Shown here piece by piece: positions 1-12,720 of a stretch of DNA of 64,000 bases. Position 1 is the first letter of the stretch, and every line of letters starts with the position of its first letter. The notes beneath the pieces were generated by a model. The model saw only the letters and a program-made list of their open reading frames with translations, had not been told where the DNA came from and searched no databases. The stretch is taken from NCBI GenBank assembly GCA_963693085.1, contig OY856413.1:468332379-468396378 (forward strand). Reading direction: 5' to 3'. The DNA comes from Alisma plantago-aquatica (taxonomy: Eukaryota; Streptophyta; Magnoliopsida; Alismatales; Alismataceae). The position numbers were made by a program, and so were the translations under genes.

Positions 1-144
1 ATGGGCCTAATTGTCTGGGTCCATTAGGGTTAAGTTTGCCTCCCTTGTATAAAATAGGAGTTTGCCTTTTATAATAAGAAACACACCATTAGAATTCCTT
101 CTTATTTTTCACACAATGAATTGGTAACTTATCAAAATGTCATG

Positions 145-654
145 AAATATATAAAAGGTACATTACACCACAAAATAGTATTTATGGAAGAATCTCTTGA
201 GGTATTAGGTTACCCCAATGCAGACCTTGGGGTGATAACGATGACGTAAACTCTATATTAGGACAGTTGTTCATTTTCTGTGTCACAACCATATCCTAGG
301 GAAGTCAAAAATATGGATGTGTGGCTAAATACACACAAAAAGCTGAATATGTTGCTTGTATCTCTGCCACTACCCATGAGGTATGGGTCAAAATATTTTG
401 ATTGCTTAGAATATAAATTGTATAGATAGTCTAATTCAAATGTATTGTGTTAATCATGTTCAAATAATCTGATAAATAGTTTTACAAATAGTTCTAAAGG
501 AACGCACATTGAAGCACAATACCATTATATTTGTGACATTACACAAAAAGGTGAAATAGAAATTGCATATATACCAACAAATGATATGATTGTTGATTCA
601 ATAACAAAAGAAATTTTAGCGGAATTTTTCATTAGACATGTTAGTTTAATATGA
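145..654 (+). pseudogene. pol: Ty1/copia pol remnant (end of RT and RNase H), element A
   Basis: Conceptual translation in shifting frames gives the C-terminal part of a copia polyprotein. The order is a YIKGT motif (start of the RT-RNase H connection), a GYPNADLG stretch equivalent to the usual GYxDADWAG, then THKKAEYVACISATTHEVW, matching the RNase H TEAEYxA segment, and finally AYIPTNDMIVDSITKEI before a stop at 652-654. The copy holds several in-frame stops and frameshifts, so it is dead. It runs on the + strand. Its polypurine tract and LTR resume at about 38986, beyond the inserted element C. The upstream part of the element lies outside the window or has been deleted. Confidence 0.8.
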
Positions 655-1103
655 TTAGAAAATCATGTTGGTAAAGTATGCCCATAGATCAAATCATGTG
701 ATGATTGATATGACATATACCACAAATGATTTGATTAATACTCATAAAGGCAAGCTTCCAATTCATTCTATTTGACCCAGTTATGAGATAATGAGGAAAT
801 ATTATGAATGTCTAAAGAATGACAATACTCGATGACATATGTTTTCAAGTACGTCAATTGGAAGGATGAGATCATACAAATGTTAAGAGTATGTACATTC
901 TTGATATGTCCTTAGTCGATTGTTATTGTGGAAGGTAGATAGACACCAGTAACACATAAGGCTAGAGTGTGGGTTGGTTGATGGCAATATCTCATTAGTC
1001 GTGATAGGGAAATATCAAACATAACACATAGATACATGTTAAGGAACCGTTTATCAGACAGACCCACCTTGAGAGTGACACATGGAAACCATCTTTGGTG
1101 ATC
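655..1103 (+). other. 3' untranslated region of copia element A
   Basis: This is non-coding AT-rich sequence between the RNase H stop of element A and the insertion point of element C. It rejoins the sequence at 38973 once C is removed. No coding potential or repeat structure is evident. Confidence 0.55.
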
Positions 1104-1108
1104 ATAGT
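1104..1108. repeat. Target site duplication ATAGT (left) of copia element C
   Basis: ATAGT directly precedes the TG that opens element C, and the same five bases follow the closing CA at 38968-38972. A matching 5-bp duplication outside TG...CA ends is the integration signature and fixes both ends of C. Confidence 0.93.
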
Positions 1109-1189
1109 TGAAAGATCTATAGGGGGGTGAATATAGCTTTTTGGAACTTTAAAATTTATTAAACAATCAAACCAAACACAGAGGAAGAT
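1109..1189 (-). repeat. 3' LTR of copia C, distal fragment
   Basis: Begins TGAAAGATCTATAGGGG and matches 37823 onward of the 5' LTR. The LTR is cut here by the CACTA element and resumes at 17920. Confidence 0.92.
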
Positions 1190-1575
1190 CACTACAAGAA
1201 AATTGGCTATTTGTGAAGGATGATTCCTTCACAAATGTACATTAGTTCCTTCAATAAAAAATTCGGTTGAATGCCATTCCTTCACAAAAAGTCCTACTCT
1301 AAAAGCCTCTTCACAAATACTTTGATGAGAGACTCTGGCCTTCACAAATACTATTTTGAAGGACTATTTGACCTTCACAAAAAAACTTCCCAGGCCTCCT
1401 AAATACATTTTTGAAGGCTAATTTCACAACTTTCAATGAGGTTCTAGGGCCTTCACAAATACATTTATTGAAGGATTATTTGACCTTCACAAAAACAATT
1501 CCTAGGCCTCCCAAATACATTTGTGAAGGCTAATTTCACAACTTTCAATGAAGTTCTAGGGCCTTCGTAAATATA
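1190..1575. repeat. CACTA left terminus with subterminal repeats
   Basis: The terminal CACTACAAGAAAA is followed by many copies of CCTTCACAAA(T/A) and its complement TTTGTGAAGG. A unit of about 119 bp is tandemly duplicated (about 1382-1500 and 1501-1575 onward, sharing TTTCACAACTTTCAATGA). In En/Spm such subterminal motifs bind the TNPA protein; the role here is inferred from position and repetition. Confidence 0.85.
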
Positions 1576-3354
1576 CTTATTTTATCATGAATTACAATTG
1601 TGATCTATGTTTTCGTATTTGTCAATGAGGTTTTAACTTTCTTATTTTTCATTAAGTAATATTTTTGTGGCTTCTATCAGGAACAAAGAATATTTTAATA
1701 AACTAATTAGTTAATAAGATGCAATAACCAAAACAAATCACTCTATTGAAACATTCCTTTTTATTTCACATAGAAAAAATGTTCATTACATAGGGGAGGA
1801 CATCGACCTTTTCCCCTTAATCGATACAAATTTCAATGTAAGTATGTATCAACATTTTGACTTTATCACTCATTTAGCCAATGACCAACTTGATAATGTT
1901 GAGAGGAAGCTTGGACATCAGGCCTTGTCCAGCATAGAGTTCATGCTCCACTACTATTGAGTAGAAAAGGTTTTCAATATATCTTGAGGTGTTAAATCTT
2001 TCTCTTTATTAAGGCTGGCTTCAGCTGTGGTATCTTTTGGTAGAACACGAACATCTCTGCCCCTCCCTCTCCCTCTGCCACTGGCTCTACCTGGTGCCGT
2101 CTTAACTGTAGATACTTTGTTGCTTTGAGGTAGCTGAGAATAACTTTTCCGGTTCTGTAACAAATATTATTAGAAACATGTCAACCAATGGAAGATTATC
2201 AATAGCAATTCAGTAGGCTGAACAATCTATGAAGAGCTACAAAGAACATCACAGCACCACTATAGCTCAAAGCAATAAAAGAAACATACCTTTATTATCA
2301 TCTATCTCCATTATTGATTCATCATGTATAGGGTCCTCGAGACATTTTGAAGCATAATTCACGGGAAACATCTATTACAGGGGATGAATGAGATTACCAT
2401 TATGCTTACGAGCAATATATACCATCATGTGGGTCTGATTTCGTGACTATAGTGACTAAAAAACTGATAAATTCTGCAATCTTGATACGCCCTACTTTAT
2501 ATGCTGACCTCAATGCATCCACAACCCTTAAAGATATGGGTTTAGACCCTGGAAGAAATATAAGTAGAAGAACATGATCTAGAGAAAGGAGAAGATATGA
2601 TCAGTTTTAGACCTACAAATACAGAAATTTATCAAGACAAAATAATAAATCTTTGTTCTTTTCCAATATACAACAGCCAAACAAGTTCACAGACTCACTG
2701 AGACAACAATTGGCCAATGCTTCCAGTAATTCCACAGTCAAGCATGAGAAGTAATACAAGCAACAAAGGCTCAGTTCTTGGCAATCAGTAGGAAGTCTAA
2801 AAAACGGGCCAAAAGAAGGCTCCCATGTAAGACAATTACATTTCATAAGTATATCATGAAAACATGTCAAGGAGAAGAAAACCACCAAATGAACGAACAG
2901 GAAAGTGCAATAGCTACCTTCTTCATTGGGTATACAATAAAATTCCAGCATTAAGAACTGCAAGTTGTTGTACTCAAGACCAAGAGGAGAATCTAGGGAA
3001 CTGCCTTGCCCAAATTTAAGCATAAGTTTTAAGATGACCTATGTAAAATACAACATATATCTCAAAATATAAACAATAACTATATACATAAGTATCATAG
3101 TATAGTTAGTAGTACATCATACTTAGGTTGATGACTGGAGGAGATGTGGATGGAGTGCTGCGAAGCAGACGTAGGTAGGTGAAGCTGGTAGAGTCCTCCT
3201 TCACCCATGACTCAATTAAACAATTAAAATGTCACTCCCCATACAAAAATCAACTCCAAGATTTTTGAACAGAACCTGAACAGCCAAAATGCAGATGATA
3301 CAAAAATCTTTAATACTAGATGTAACAGAACCTTATATAACTTACATACCTCAA
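1576..3354. other. CACTA interior, no gene recognised
   Basis: AT-rich DNA with only short open stretches. Near 2050-2110, the minus strand can encode a short run rich in GRGRGR, but I cannot tie it to a family. It may include further captured exons that I do not recognise. Confidence 0.4.
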
Positions 3355-4897
3355 TATCGAATTTCAGGTTCATCTTATGGTTCGGCAGATTGTATATCTC
3401 TACCAACAAACTAAGAATAGCCATAGTCCAGGGATTTGGAGGTTGATATGCTAGACTGCATTGACATGGTTCCAAAATCTATAGAAGAGCAATATTAGCT
3501 TATAAGCAAGATGGAACTAGAACAAAAATAGCAAGGATGCTCATAGTTGAGAGAGAGGATATTATTACCTTGGATGTGAAAGGAATAACAACAATCATCA
3601 AACCCTTCTCATATGCCTGGAAATAGTTAAAAGCCACAAATGCTCAAAATATCGTTCAAATCATCATTGCAGGAGACAAGATGTAAATATTACGTACATG
3701 AAAAAACATTGGAAGTTAACATAACAAAATCGGGAGAGAAATTTCTAAATCCAACCCATTTCTAAAACTCCATGGAAGATTACTGTGGGCGCTAAAAAAA
3801 TCCTCACAAATGACACTGAGGTGGTTTCCTAATTAGATTAACATACAAGTGATGCAAACAATATGTACCTCTATGATCAAGACTTTGGGGTCTATTTCTC
3901 GAGCCCTTAATGCTTGATTCCTACCAATTGTAAATTTTCCAAGCCAGCTGCCAAGATTTTTCAACAACGAGCGCTCCTCTGAACTTGATTTAATCAAATC
4001 AGACCTCACTAGTACCTGCAATATACATATTTCATTGAGCTGCAATTATAGAAACAGAAATCTACAATTATAGAAACAGAAATCTGCTGCAATATACATA
4101 ATTAATAACATTTGCTTTCAAATACAAATAGTAACATTTAAAGTAAAATTACGGAACTCAAACTCTGTGTAACTCTAAATACCCTAACAACAATTTCAGG
4201 AATTAGTTACAATATATTTGGTGACTAGGATACTAAGGCAGGGAGTCTAGATTTCCTAGCTTGCGTGGGAAGTAAAATTGCTAGGCACCTCAGACTAGAT
4301 TTCCCACGAACCAATATATGCACCTTCTAGCTAACTAGAGCAGATAACCAATTACAAAATGAATATTTCTATCATCAACTGTGGCAAAGAAAGCTTAGTT
4401 GAAAAGAAAAAAAATGTGGACTTTAATAGCAAGTTGCAAACAACAGCCACCCACTTAAGGCTACCTCAACATTATCTGCAGAAGCAGGTGCAGAACTTTG
4501 CAGCTGGTCAATGTGTGTATTAGTTATGCCATTAGAGTCTGCTTGACTTAAAGAAATCCTTGCAAGTGCTCGCTCAATGAAAGAAACAAGATCAGCATGT
4601 GTACTATGCAAATGAGATATCTGAACAATGTGATTACAGTACTGAGGCCACTCAATCAGACGATCCATGAATTGCTCCAATGCTTTGGCACCAAATAAGA
4701 ACATCTGCATTCAAAAACCCAATATACGTTACATATAAAACAAAATAGTCAAAAGAAAAAAGAAATAGCTGATAGATAGCAGTGAACATTAGACCACCTT
4801 TGAGTCCACTGACTTCCTCAATGCATCAAGCACACAGCGCAAGGCGATCCCAAGAGTAATATGAGATACAAGTTGATGCTTTATAAGAGAGCCTGGT
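3355..4897 (-). pseudogene. NOT1: Captured NOT1 (CCR4-NOT scaffold) gene fragment, five exons with introns
   Basis: Five consecutive exons on the minus strand match NOT1 (CNOT1 family), the scaffold of the CCR4-NOT mRNA deadenylation complex. They are about 4897-4798 (LIKHQLVSHITLGIALR), 4704-4467 (ALEQFMDRLIEWPQYCNH then SFIERALARIS), 4016-3871 (SSSEERSLLKNLGSWLGK), 3616-3571 (AYEKGLMIVVIPFTSK) and 3476-3355 (SLAYQPPNPWTMAIL then MNLKFDIE). Exon order follows the family and GT/AG junctions are visible (for example GAG|GTAGCC at about 4467), so genomic DNA rather than a transcript was copied. Only a central piece of a protein usually over 2000 residues is present, with no proper start or end. 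Its orientation matches the transposase genes. I recognise the family from memory of its conserved segments. Confidence 0.85.
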
Positions 4898-6217
4898 CGC
4901 TAAGAGCGAAAAAGAAACGAACATTGGAAATCAATTGCCCAAGTTTATATATGAGAAAGCAAGAAAATATAGTTGAGAACAAAAAAGATTAGACATGTGA
5001 ACTGATTTACGAATCGTGGTCAGACTGTTTGTCAAAAGAAAAACACAAAAAAGGTAAAATACAGATAGTGCAAATATTGCAGGAATGTACAATGTAAATC
5101 TTATATTGATGCAATATGGTTTAAAGGTCAAATCAGGAAAAAGAAACACTATTTTTCTATATGTTGATAGATGTTGTCATTGTATCTCTAAGAAGCATAA
5201 TCCAAACACTATTGGAAATTTGGATTATGAGGCATCCAATGCAGAAAAAGTTTGTGTTATCATGTGATCGTCTGCTGTCATCTTCATTATTACTGGAGTT
5301 CATCATGTCAAGCTTCTCTGCTCCAGGAAAACTTTGGAAGTAATGAGAAGATTGATTTTTATCTGTCTCTATTCTCACTCTATCATCTGATTGCACATTA
5401 TGGGATTTTGGTCCAACTTTGCTGAGCAACATCTATGACATAATGATTATGAGTCATGAATCACGGCATAGGTGCATTACACAATCTAAAAATGAACCAG
5501 AATTTACAGTCACTGAATCAACAGATACAGCTCCAAGACGGTCCATATTGAACCCAATTTTAAGCTTGGCAAGTACATTTATAGTAAATTTGATTGGGCC
5601 GACCTGTGAAAAGAAAATGAAAACTTAATTACAACATCAGCTATATAGATATATAGAATTGTTTTAACATTATTTGAAAGTGGAAAAACTTACTATGTAC
5701 GTGCTCAAAGTAGGATTAGCAGTTGCACACCTATGTGTCATAGTAAAAGAAAATGTATTGAACTAGGAGGTTGTATAGGCAGCCAGGTGCTCCCATAGGG
5801 ACCAATTCCATATGGTAGCTACTACACACACAAGTCTTCCCTTCTATATCATGTCATGATAGCAGTAGCAATTACATGGAAAGAACATCTAGAAAACAAA
5901 TTTAAAATGTGGATATCATGGAATCCAGGGAAGCTTCACATGTTGATAAACATCAATTAAAATGTCAAGAAAATACCAAATAATATGAAAAACTAAGAAC
6001 GAACTATGTGAGTAAGTAAAAAAAAAAGAATGGTAAGAAGAAAAGTTTAGTATATGATAAAGAAGAAGAATACAAAGAATGAGATGAATGCGTATTCTGA
6101 TAGATTGACAATGGTTAACTACAAGGTGGAACATATGATCTAATGTCCTATGGATCTCAAACACATTTTCTAAATACTATCTATATCCATGGAATTGTGA
6201 GGCTTCATAACAATTCT
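4898..6217. other. CACTA interior between NOT1 fragment and second transposase gene
   Basis: No complete gene. Around 5465-5610 the minus strand reads as a possible exon preceded by a TTTTCACAG acceptor (VGPIKFTINVLAKLKIGFN), but I cannot name the family. The rest is AT-rich and without signals. Confidence 0.35.
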
Positions 6218-8553
6218 TCAAGCATTATGAACGTCTTCCGTTGCAGTATCCCTTGCATGATTTTCTCCACTTGTACCACCATGAGCCGAAAATGCACCAG
6301 TACAAGTTGAAGTTGGAAAATATTGATGCTGACAAAGAATTTAAAATTTCAATTTAAGATGATCATAAATAACCACACATTTGATAATAAATTTATATAA
6401 ATACTTGTGATCCACTTGTACCACCGTGAGCGGGAAACACACCAATAGGATGACCATTTGGGAAATATTGCTGCTTGAAAAGAATTTATTTTTTCAATAA
6501 AGTTGAACATGAATAGGAAAATATCAGTAATATATATATTTTATATTTATACCTGGGATCCACTCACACCACCTTGAGCGGGAAACAAAACAGTCAGAGG
6601 CCGATTTTGAAAAAAATGTAGCTTCAAAAAAAATTGATAGCATGAGAAGGAGTTTATTTCAGATAAGCCGTTATAAAAAATGTATGTAATGTCATACATG
6701 TGATTGAAATGTAAGCCCTGGCCCGTTGATACCATTTGAGGTAGCTTGAGTAGAAAACACACTAGGAGAAGCCTCATTTGAAAACATTTGAGCCTTTAAA
6801 GCAAGATTCTCATTTTCAACTTCTATTATTTATAAAAATTTAAAATTCTTAAAATTTATGAATATGTACCTGTGCTCTAAAATTTGACGATGTTGTACCA
6901 ACAGAAGATTGAAATACTCCAGAACGGGGCAGATTTGGAAACACACTCGTCAGGCCAAACTGTTTACTTCTAGCTGATTCCGCCTATTGAAAATATAGAA
7001 GAGAATAAAACAAATTTTATTTATGTTGCAATATTATATCAATAAGTTTAATCTGATACTCAATTGTTGCCATCAAACAACCTGATTTTGTTGCACCCAT
7101 GTTAAAAATTGGGACCAAGATTTTTGCATATTTTTCATTTCTTGGGTAACCTCTTTTAATTTATCCTATAATGAAATATACTTTTAGAAGACAATAATGA
7201 CAATATCATACGATACTTACAAATTTGTTAAATTACTTACATCTTTTGCAATACTTTCTCGCAATAACATTTCATACCGAATTTTGGCAGCTTTCCCAGT
7301 ATTCCCTTCCGCGGCATGTCCGAGTCCAATACTACGAACCCTATTCTTTTTTACGGGGTTGACTACACGCAAGAAGGCACGACATGTCACCTCATTGATT
7401 TGTGTTGGATCAGTTACTTCACCATTTGTAACTTCATTTTCAACAATATCAGTTATCTCATCCTGCCATTATTTGAACAAAGTCAATGTACAAACTATAC
7501 AAGTTTTATTTGAAAATTTAATATATTATTGATTAAAATATTGAATAAATTACCACCAACGGGTTGTTCTCATAAACTTTCTTCATAAATTCTTTTTGAG
7601 TTGGCTCCCCTTCCGCAGTTTTCTTTCATAAATCAAATATTAGGATTATTACTACTAGCTAAACAATTTCTTATTTAGAACTCATTGGAAATAAATACAA
7701 AGTGAAAGGGGATACCATTTCCTCCCTATAACAACTCCATGGTTTGGATCCTGTAGTATGATGCATTTGTTTTTTTGACCTGTTAACCTTATTTGTGGCA
7801 GCAATTTTCTATACAAAAAAAATTTACTTACTAAACACTATACATGAAAGATAAATGATTATATATTAATTTGATATTACCTCAGACTTCTCAGAAGACC
7901 ATTGTTTAACAAGATTGTCAAACTGACGAATATCTAATGATGCATTCTGCTCAACCTTTTTCCTCATCAAATCTGGATTATCCTTATACTTTAGATAGTA
8001 ATCTTTCTTAACCTGTGACTTCCAACTTTGTAAAGCTTTGTGAATGTGAGCATCTACATAGTTCCATGCATTTGGATGATCTCCCAAATCAAAGAATTTC
8101 TGGAAAATATTTGGAGATGTTAAAAAATAATAAAAAAGTCTTAAAATATACACTAAGTCTAGACTAAAAGAAAAATTTTAATTACTTAAGTACCTCAATG
8201 CATGATTTTCTATCTTCAAATGCTAGTTGTGGTTTCTCTCTCCATTGTAGATCTAAACTCCATATTGGTGGTTTTCTAGCTAATATGCCATAGTAACTGT
8301 TCAACTTTATACTGTTCTTTCCAACTGCATTACCTGTTGCATTCCATTCCACCTTGTGTCGCTACTCTCCTGGTTTTGGAATTAGATTAACCTCACTTGT
8401 AGGGCCCCTTTCATATCTATGATGGTCATGTTCATCCTCAAGTTCCTCATGCTCATCTCCTACTTTAGTTGAAGGAGAGGAGGCTGTAGGTGAAGTAGTA
8501 GTGGGTTGTGGTGGGGTTGTAGAAGCTCTCATAGTTGACCTTGTGTTCCTCAT
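6218..8553 (-). pseudogene. Second CACTA gene, plant transposase (Ptta/En/Spm, Transposase_24-like) type
   Basis: A multi-exon minus-strand gene starts at MRNTRSTMRA (about 8553), with a Ser/Thr/Pro-rich and acidic N terminus. It continues after one TAG stop (about 8360) into KLNSYYGILARKPPIWSLDL. The next exon (about 8099-7879) has WNYVDAHIHKALQSWK and KKDYYLKYKDNPDLMRKK, then come short exons including GEPTQKEFMKKVYENNP (about 7625-7558) and a conserved RSIGLGHAAEGNTGKAAK segment (about 7465-7241). These are hallmarks of the protein found beside tnp2 in plant CACTA elements, thought comparable to the DNA-binding TNPA. The last exons (about 6985-6218) each encode a repeated module of about 22 residues such as GVFPAHGGTSGSQ. 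The stop codon is at 6218-6220. The early stop suggests loss of function. Confidence 0.75.
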
Positions 8554-8969
8554 CCTACATAAGATGAAAACATAACAATTGTAGCAATGCATAAGAGGTT
8601 AGTCCAACAGTTTATGGAATAAATGTACAACATTGTAAGCACATAATAATCCACAAAATAAAAAGGGACAAATGACAATGCAATATCTTTACACCAATAC
8701 ATAATAATCCACAAAGAAAAATATTACATCAACACAAAATATTCCTCATCCTACCTAAGATAAAAAAGGGACAAATGACAAGGAAATATCCTTGCACCAA
8801 AACATAATAATCCACAAAGAAAAATATTGCAAGCACGATTATTCACTAAGGTTTGCAACAACTAATCAAAACAACTTTATTCCTCGGGCTCCCTAGCAAC
8901 AAATGATCCATGCATATCATTCCTTGACCAGGAGATATCATCACTTGTGCGGTTGTTACCACTATGAAC

Positions 8970-11900
8970 TCATGTCCGACTCATATAATCCTCAACGATA
9001 GGTACTTCAGAATAATTTCGAGGTGGAAGTTTCAAAATAGTGAACCAATTATCATCATCAGGATCTTTTACATAAAAGCATTGCATTGCTTGTGATGTAA
9101 GAGTGAATGGCTCATCTTGATTGTGTCTCCTTGAGAAATTGAGCTGTGTGAAACCATATTTGTCAATGCACAAACTGTTAGAAGAACTTGCATCAAACCA
9201 AGCACACCGAAACAATGGTATTTTTATGTCTGGACCATAACATAGCTCAATGACCTCCTCCAATTGTCCATAATATGTAATTGTAGCCGTAATAGGATTT
9301 TTATCCCTCCCACTTGCATAACTAGATGTATCTGCCACCAAGTAGACCCCACTATTTTGTGTAGTAGAAGTACTTTCAACATGTTTTGAGCGGAATCGGT
9401 ATCCATTTACTGAATAGCCTTCATATGACATTCCATCTATAGAAGGACCCTACGATATCCATCTCAACTCCTCACTAACATCCTTTGGATGATCAATTCA
9501 CATACATATTTCCTAATTTATCAACATAAAAATAAGAAGGGATTAAATACTTATTTCAAAATAAAATTTTGATTAATTTTATAAATTACTTACATGCTCT
9601 CTCAACCACCTAGCAAACTGTGTTGCGTGTTTATTTTCTAAAGCACGTAGTGTGATATTTGGTTCAGCCTCTTGAAGCTTTATCATGTGTTCACTGGTTA
9701 TTGGAAAAATTCAAAAGTTGTGGTTAGTCTATATTAGAAACAATTTAACATTGAAAACAAATTTGATTACCTTATGTAATCATCGAACATGTCAGTATTA
9801 AATAGTACATTTCGATGGGCTTGTTCTAAAGTTTGCACATCAAAGTGTTTCGGTACTCCCACTCTAATAGGAGAGTCATCAACATTACGAGGAGTACGAG
9901 TGAATTTTGTGTCAAAATCAGGTAGATATCTAGCACAAAATGTCAAACATTCTTCTGCCAAATAGCCTCTAGCAATAGAACCGGTAGGCTGAGCTTTATT
10001 TCTGACATAATTCTTGAGTTTCTTCAAGTACCTCTCAATGGGGTACATCCACCTATACCGTACAGAACCGACAACTCTTGCTTCATAAGCTAAATGGATA
10101 GGCAAATGCATCATAATGGTAAAGAATGCTGGAGGAAATACTCTCTCTAACTGGCATAGTGTGACATCAATGTCTTCTTCAAGCTTCTTAAATTCTTCTA
10201 CATCAATTGCATCTGAGCAAAGTTTATTGAAAAATAAACATAGGCTTGCAATAGGTTTATAAACATCTAGGCTTATGCAGTTCCGCAAGGCAACAGGAAG
10301 AAGTTGTTGCATTAAAACATGACAATCATGGCTCTTCAATGCCAATAGTTTTTTCTCTCTCATGTTGACACACCTAGATATGTTAGAAGAATATCCATCA
10401 GGAACCTTCAATGTTTGTAAAATAGATAGAAACTTCTCTTTCTCCGTACTACTCATTGTGAAAGATGCTGGAGGTAAGTAATAATGGCTCCCTGAATCGA
10501 CTGGCCACAAATCCCTTCGGATACCCCATTGTTTTAGATCTTGACGAGCTTGTAAGTTGTCCTTATTTTTCATCGAGTCGCCCAACAAAGTGTTCAATAT
10601 GTTCTCACAGACATTTTTTTCTATGTGCATTACATCCAAATTATGTCTCAGCAACAAATATTTCAATACGGGAGTCGAAAAAAATGCTTATTTTATTCCA
10701 TCCAGGCGGCAATGGCTGATGTCCATTTGTAGAGATTTTACATTTATTAGTTTTTCCGAATGTGATGTTTGTGCAACCTTGAAATTTTTGTAGTATATCA
10801 TCACCTGACCAGTGCCTAGGCGGTTGACGGAAATCTTATTCTCCATTGAAATTTTTTTTATCACGCCTATAAATATGATTGTTTTTCAAGAAACGTTGAT
10901 GGAAACCATAACATTGTTTCTTGACAATTTGAAGCCACTTGGATAAGGTGTCTACATTACAAGATGGGCAACCTAAATCCTTTTTCCCTTTGGTGCTCCA
11001 ACCAGAAAGGTCACCATAAGCCGGAAAATCATTTATGGTCCATAAGATCATTGCCCGCATAGTGAAGTTTTTCTTGCTATAAGCATCATATACTTTAACT
11101 CCCTGCCCCCAAAGATTTTGAAGCTCATCAATTAATGGCTCTAAGTAAACATCAATATAATTCCCAACCATATGAGGACCTGGGATCAGCAAAGACATCA
11201 TTATGTATGGCTCCTTTAGAAGAAGCCAAGGCGGGAGATTGAGAGGGGTTAATAGTACAGGCCATGTGCTATTTGAAGCACTTATAAGTCCAAACGGATT
11301 GAATCCGTCTGTAGCTAGAGAAAGTCTGACATTTCGTGGTTCAGCAGCAAAGTTTGAAAATTCTCTATCTATTGAGATCCATTCTTCTGTGTCAGAGGGA
11401 TGATGAATACGACCATCATTTCCTTTTTCTTTAAATGGCCACATCATATCTTTTGCAACTGAAGGGCACATGTAAAGTCTCTCCAGATGAGGGATAATAG
11501 GAAAGTGATACATCACCTTTTTAGCTACCTTCTTGCCTTTTGTTCTATATGTCTTTTCATTCCATCTAGACTCACCACAAGTATCACACGTGTCTTTCTT
11601 TGATGAACCTTTACGAAAGAGCATGCAGTCATTTCGATAGACATCAATTTTAACTTTTTTGAGGCCAAGGTCTTTTACAACTTTATTTGCTTCATAATAA
11701 GTCTCAAGAAACAGACTACCTTCTTTTGGAAAGGCTGAGATTATCAACTTCAGCAACTTTATAAAAGAATTATTTGACCATCCAGACTCCTCCTTCAGAT
11801 ATAACAGAGGCACTAGAAAGGACAACTTGGAGTGAGTTTTACAACCTTCATACAGTTGTTGATCAGCTTCTTTGAGAAGCTTGAAAAATCATTGGGCGTT

Positions 11901-12290
11901 AAGATTTGCAGGCTCCTCCTCGAGTTCAAACTCACTGGCATGACTTGTATCGCCCATTCCGAATATATCTCCCAACATTTGATGCATACTTCCAGATGCA
12001 GGCCTAGTAGATGTTGCACTTATTGTATTCCTCCCAATCATCTCCCCATGATATGTCCAGACATCATAGCTGCAGACAAATCCTTTTTGTAAAACATGTA
12101 AGAATACGTCATCCTCTGATTTAATGTATCTATTCGAGCTTGTTTTACAAGGGCAAATTAAATTTCCCGGTCTGGGTGGTATTTGATGGGTACGTGCAAA
12201 TTCAACGAACTTTTGTAAACCAGACTGGAATACTTCACTTTGCATCCTATTAGCAATATACATCCAATTTCTATCCCGTAAGAAATCCAT
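8970..12290 (-). pseudogene. tnp2: CACTA tnp2-type transposase, broken by two stops and a frameshift
   Basis: Read on the minus strand from M at about 12290, the order is a transposase-associated domain (RDRNWMYIANRM, then CPCKTSSNRYI), the Transposase_21/tnp2 core (TCGESRWNEKTY, ATDGFNPFG, MVGNYIDVYLEPLIDELQNL), then DVMHIEKNVCENILNTLLGD and a DUF4218 region (HDCHVLMQQLLPVALR, RYRWMYPIERYLKKLKNYV). After a small exon at about 9700-9597 (FARWLREH) comes the DUF4216 exon 9431-8970 (ITYYGQLEEVIELCYG) ending YMSRT. These are the standard domains of plant CACTA transposases. Damage: an in-frame TGA at 11889-11891, a TAA at about 10836, and a one-base shift near 10675. The reading frame is otherwise well kept, so decay looks recent. 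Confidence 0.9.
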
Positions 12291-12539
12291 CTGCATACAA
12301 ATACACAAGAAGTTAACGGTCACATTACAACTCAAAACTAAAACTAAATAAGAGAAAAATAAAAGATGAAAGTTTAGATTGTAGTATCATTGATTCATAG
12401 ATTGTGTATAAAAGCAAAGTTTAGGGAGCTCAAACAATTGAGTGACTCATGGAAAAATGTTTTCAAAAGCCAATAGAAACCAGTCTGAGTCAAGTGTGTT
12501 TCAACTGCCCCAGAATAATTTCATACATGTGGATATAGG
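12291..12539. other. Upstream region of tnp2
   Basis: AT-rich sequence 5' of the transposase start on the minus strand. It probably holds the leader; no promoter element can be assigned. Confidence 0.35.
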
Positions 12540-12720
12540 AAGCACGGACACTTCCCGGAGGCTGCCGTGTCTGTGTCGAACGCGTGTCCAACATGGACAC
12601 ACCTTGGACTTGCCTGGACACGTGGCGGACACGCCTCTGACATGTCCACTTTTTAAAAAAAGATATTGAAGTGTTGGACACGACTTGGACACTCCATGGA
12701 CACATCCAACACACACCATC
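12540..12720. repeat. Cluster of GGACAC / GTGTCC words
   Basis: Within about 180 bp, GGACAC, its complement GTGTCC and close variants recur many times (for example GTGTCGAACGCGTGTCC, CTGGACACGTGGCGGACACG). The spacing is irregular. The cluster lies just upstream of the transposase gene within the CACTA element. I do not recognise the repeat family. Confidence 0.55.

Noticed and set aside
3355..4897. A functional NOT1 gene
   Set aside because: Only five internal exons are present, within transposon ends, without start, end or promoter.
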